58,164 nt of DNA, taken from the NCBI GenBank assembly GCA_017694665.1, contig JADIMP010000053.1:1-58164 (forward strand). The letters run 5' to 3'. Shown in pieces: positions 58,128-58,164 of the stretch; positions within the stretch are counted from its first letter, which is position 1, and the number at the start of each line of letters is the position of its first letter. The DNA is from Candidatus Gallilactobacillus intestinavium (GTDB lineage: Bacteria; Bacillota; Bacilli; Lactobacillales; Lactobacillaceae). The notes beneath the pieces are model-generated. The model made no database searches. It was not told the DNA's origin and was given only the letters and a program-made list of their open reading frames with translations. The position numbers were made by a program, and so were the translations under genes.

Positions 58128-58164
58128 AGCTGCGATTGAGTAGCGTAGATCCTTGAAAACTGAA
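58128..58164 (+). other. Start of a probable 16S rRNA operon leader
   Basis: The last bases contain CCTTGAAAACTGAA, closely resembling the boxA-linked 'TTTGAAAACTGAA' element found ahead of 16S (and 23S) genes in lactobacilli. No rRNA gene sequence is within the window, so the call depends on this motif and the strong tandem promoters. Confidence 0.6.

Overview
The window is a stretch of housekeeping chromosome from a very AT-rich, low-GC Gram-positive bacterium, almost certainly a member of the Lactobacillaceae. The evidence is the gene order: prmC-sua5-upp-atpBEFHAGDC-murA; rpsD/ezrA-nifS-thiI-valS-folC-mreCD-rodZ-pgsA-recA-rny-mutSL-ruvAB-yajC; alaS-ruvX-yrzB-cvpA-mutS2-trxA; dltXABCD; murI-rdgB; pepQ/ccpA-yebC-ytxK-ackA. 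Low-GC shine-dalgarno sites, extended -10 promoters (TGn-TATAAT type) and a lactobacillus-specific RNA beside a usp operon agree with this. Ddl carries Phe at the position that separates D-Ala-D-Lac from D-Ala-D-Ala ligases, pointing to an intrinsically vancomycin-resistant lineage of the family. Genus cannot be fixed from the sequence alone; the compaction would suit small-genome groups such as Apilactobacillus or Fructilactobacillus, but that is a guess.

Layout. 1-2.0 kb: end of prmC, sua5, upp. 2.1-8.5 kb: complete F1Fo ATP synthase operon. 8.6-12.9 kb: DUF1146 protein, murA, yidD, DUF2969 protein, rodA, a stand-alone GcvH-like lipoyl protein and a B3/B4-domain protein. 12.9-13.3 kb (minus): an orphan RelE/HigB-like toxin running into a terminator. 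13.4-14.5 kb: ddl. 14.6-16.5 kb (minus): rpsD with a leader that can form a pseudoknot, then a structured RNA that fits the Lacto-usp motif, a small membrane protein and a universal stress protein. 16.6-24.8 kb: ezrA, nifS-thiI, valS, folC. 24.8-36.3 kb: mreCD, a shortened rodZ, a frameshifted pgsA, recA, rny, mutSL, ruvAB, yajC. 36.4-46.0 kb: dinB, nrnA, a DEAD-box helicase, alaS, ruvX, DUF1292 protein, cvpA, mutS2. 46.1-50.9 kb: trxA and dltXABCD. 50.9-57.9 kb: murI, rdgB, DUF948 protein, pepQ (minus), ccpA, yebC, a YtxK-like methyltransferase, ackA. 58.0-58.16 kb: promoters and leader of what looks like an rRNA operon that starts just beyond the window.

Common themes are envelope construction (murA, rodA, ddl, ezrA, mreCD, dlt, murI), DNA repair (recA, mutSL, ruvAB, dinB, mutS2) and energy. 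Compared with the order usual in lactobacilli, several genes are missing from their customary places: comG operon (between yebC and ytxK), cinA (before recA), queA-tgt (between ruvB and yajC), radC/mreB/minCD (around mreCD) and the rodZ C-terminus. This suggests genome reduction with loss of natural transformation.

No transposon, prophage, CRISPR array or tRNA gene was recognised. The most rewarding items to follow are the Lacto-usp-like RNA with its own terminator, the single-base pgsA frameshift, the orphan toxin whose C-terminus is written by a terminator hairpin, and the rpsD leader.
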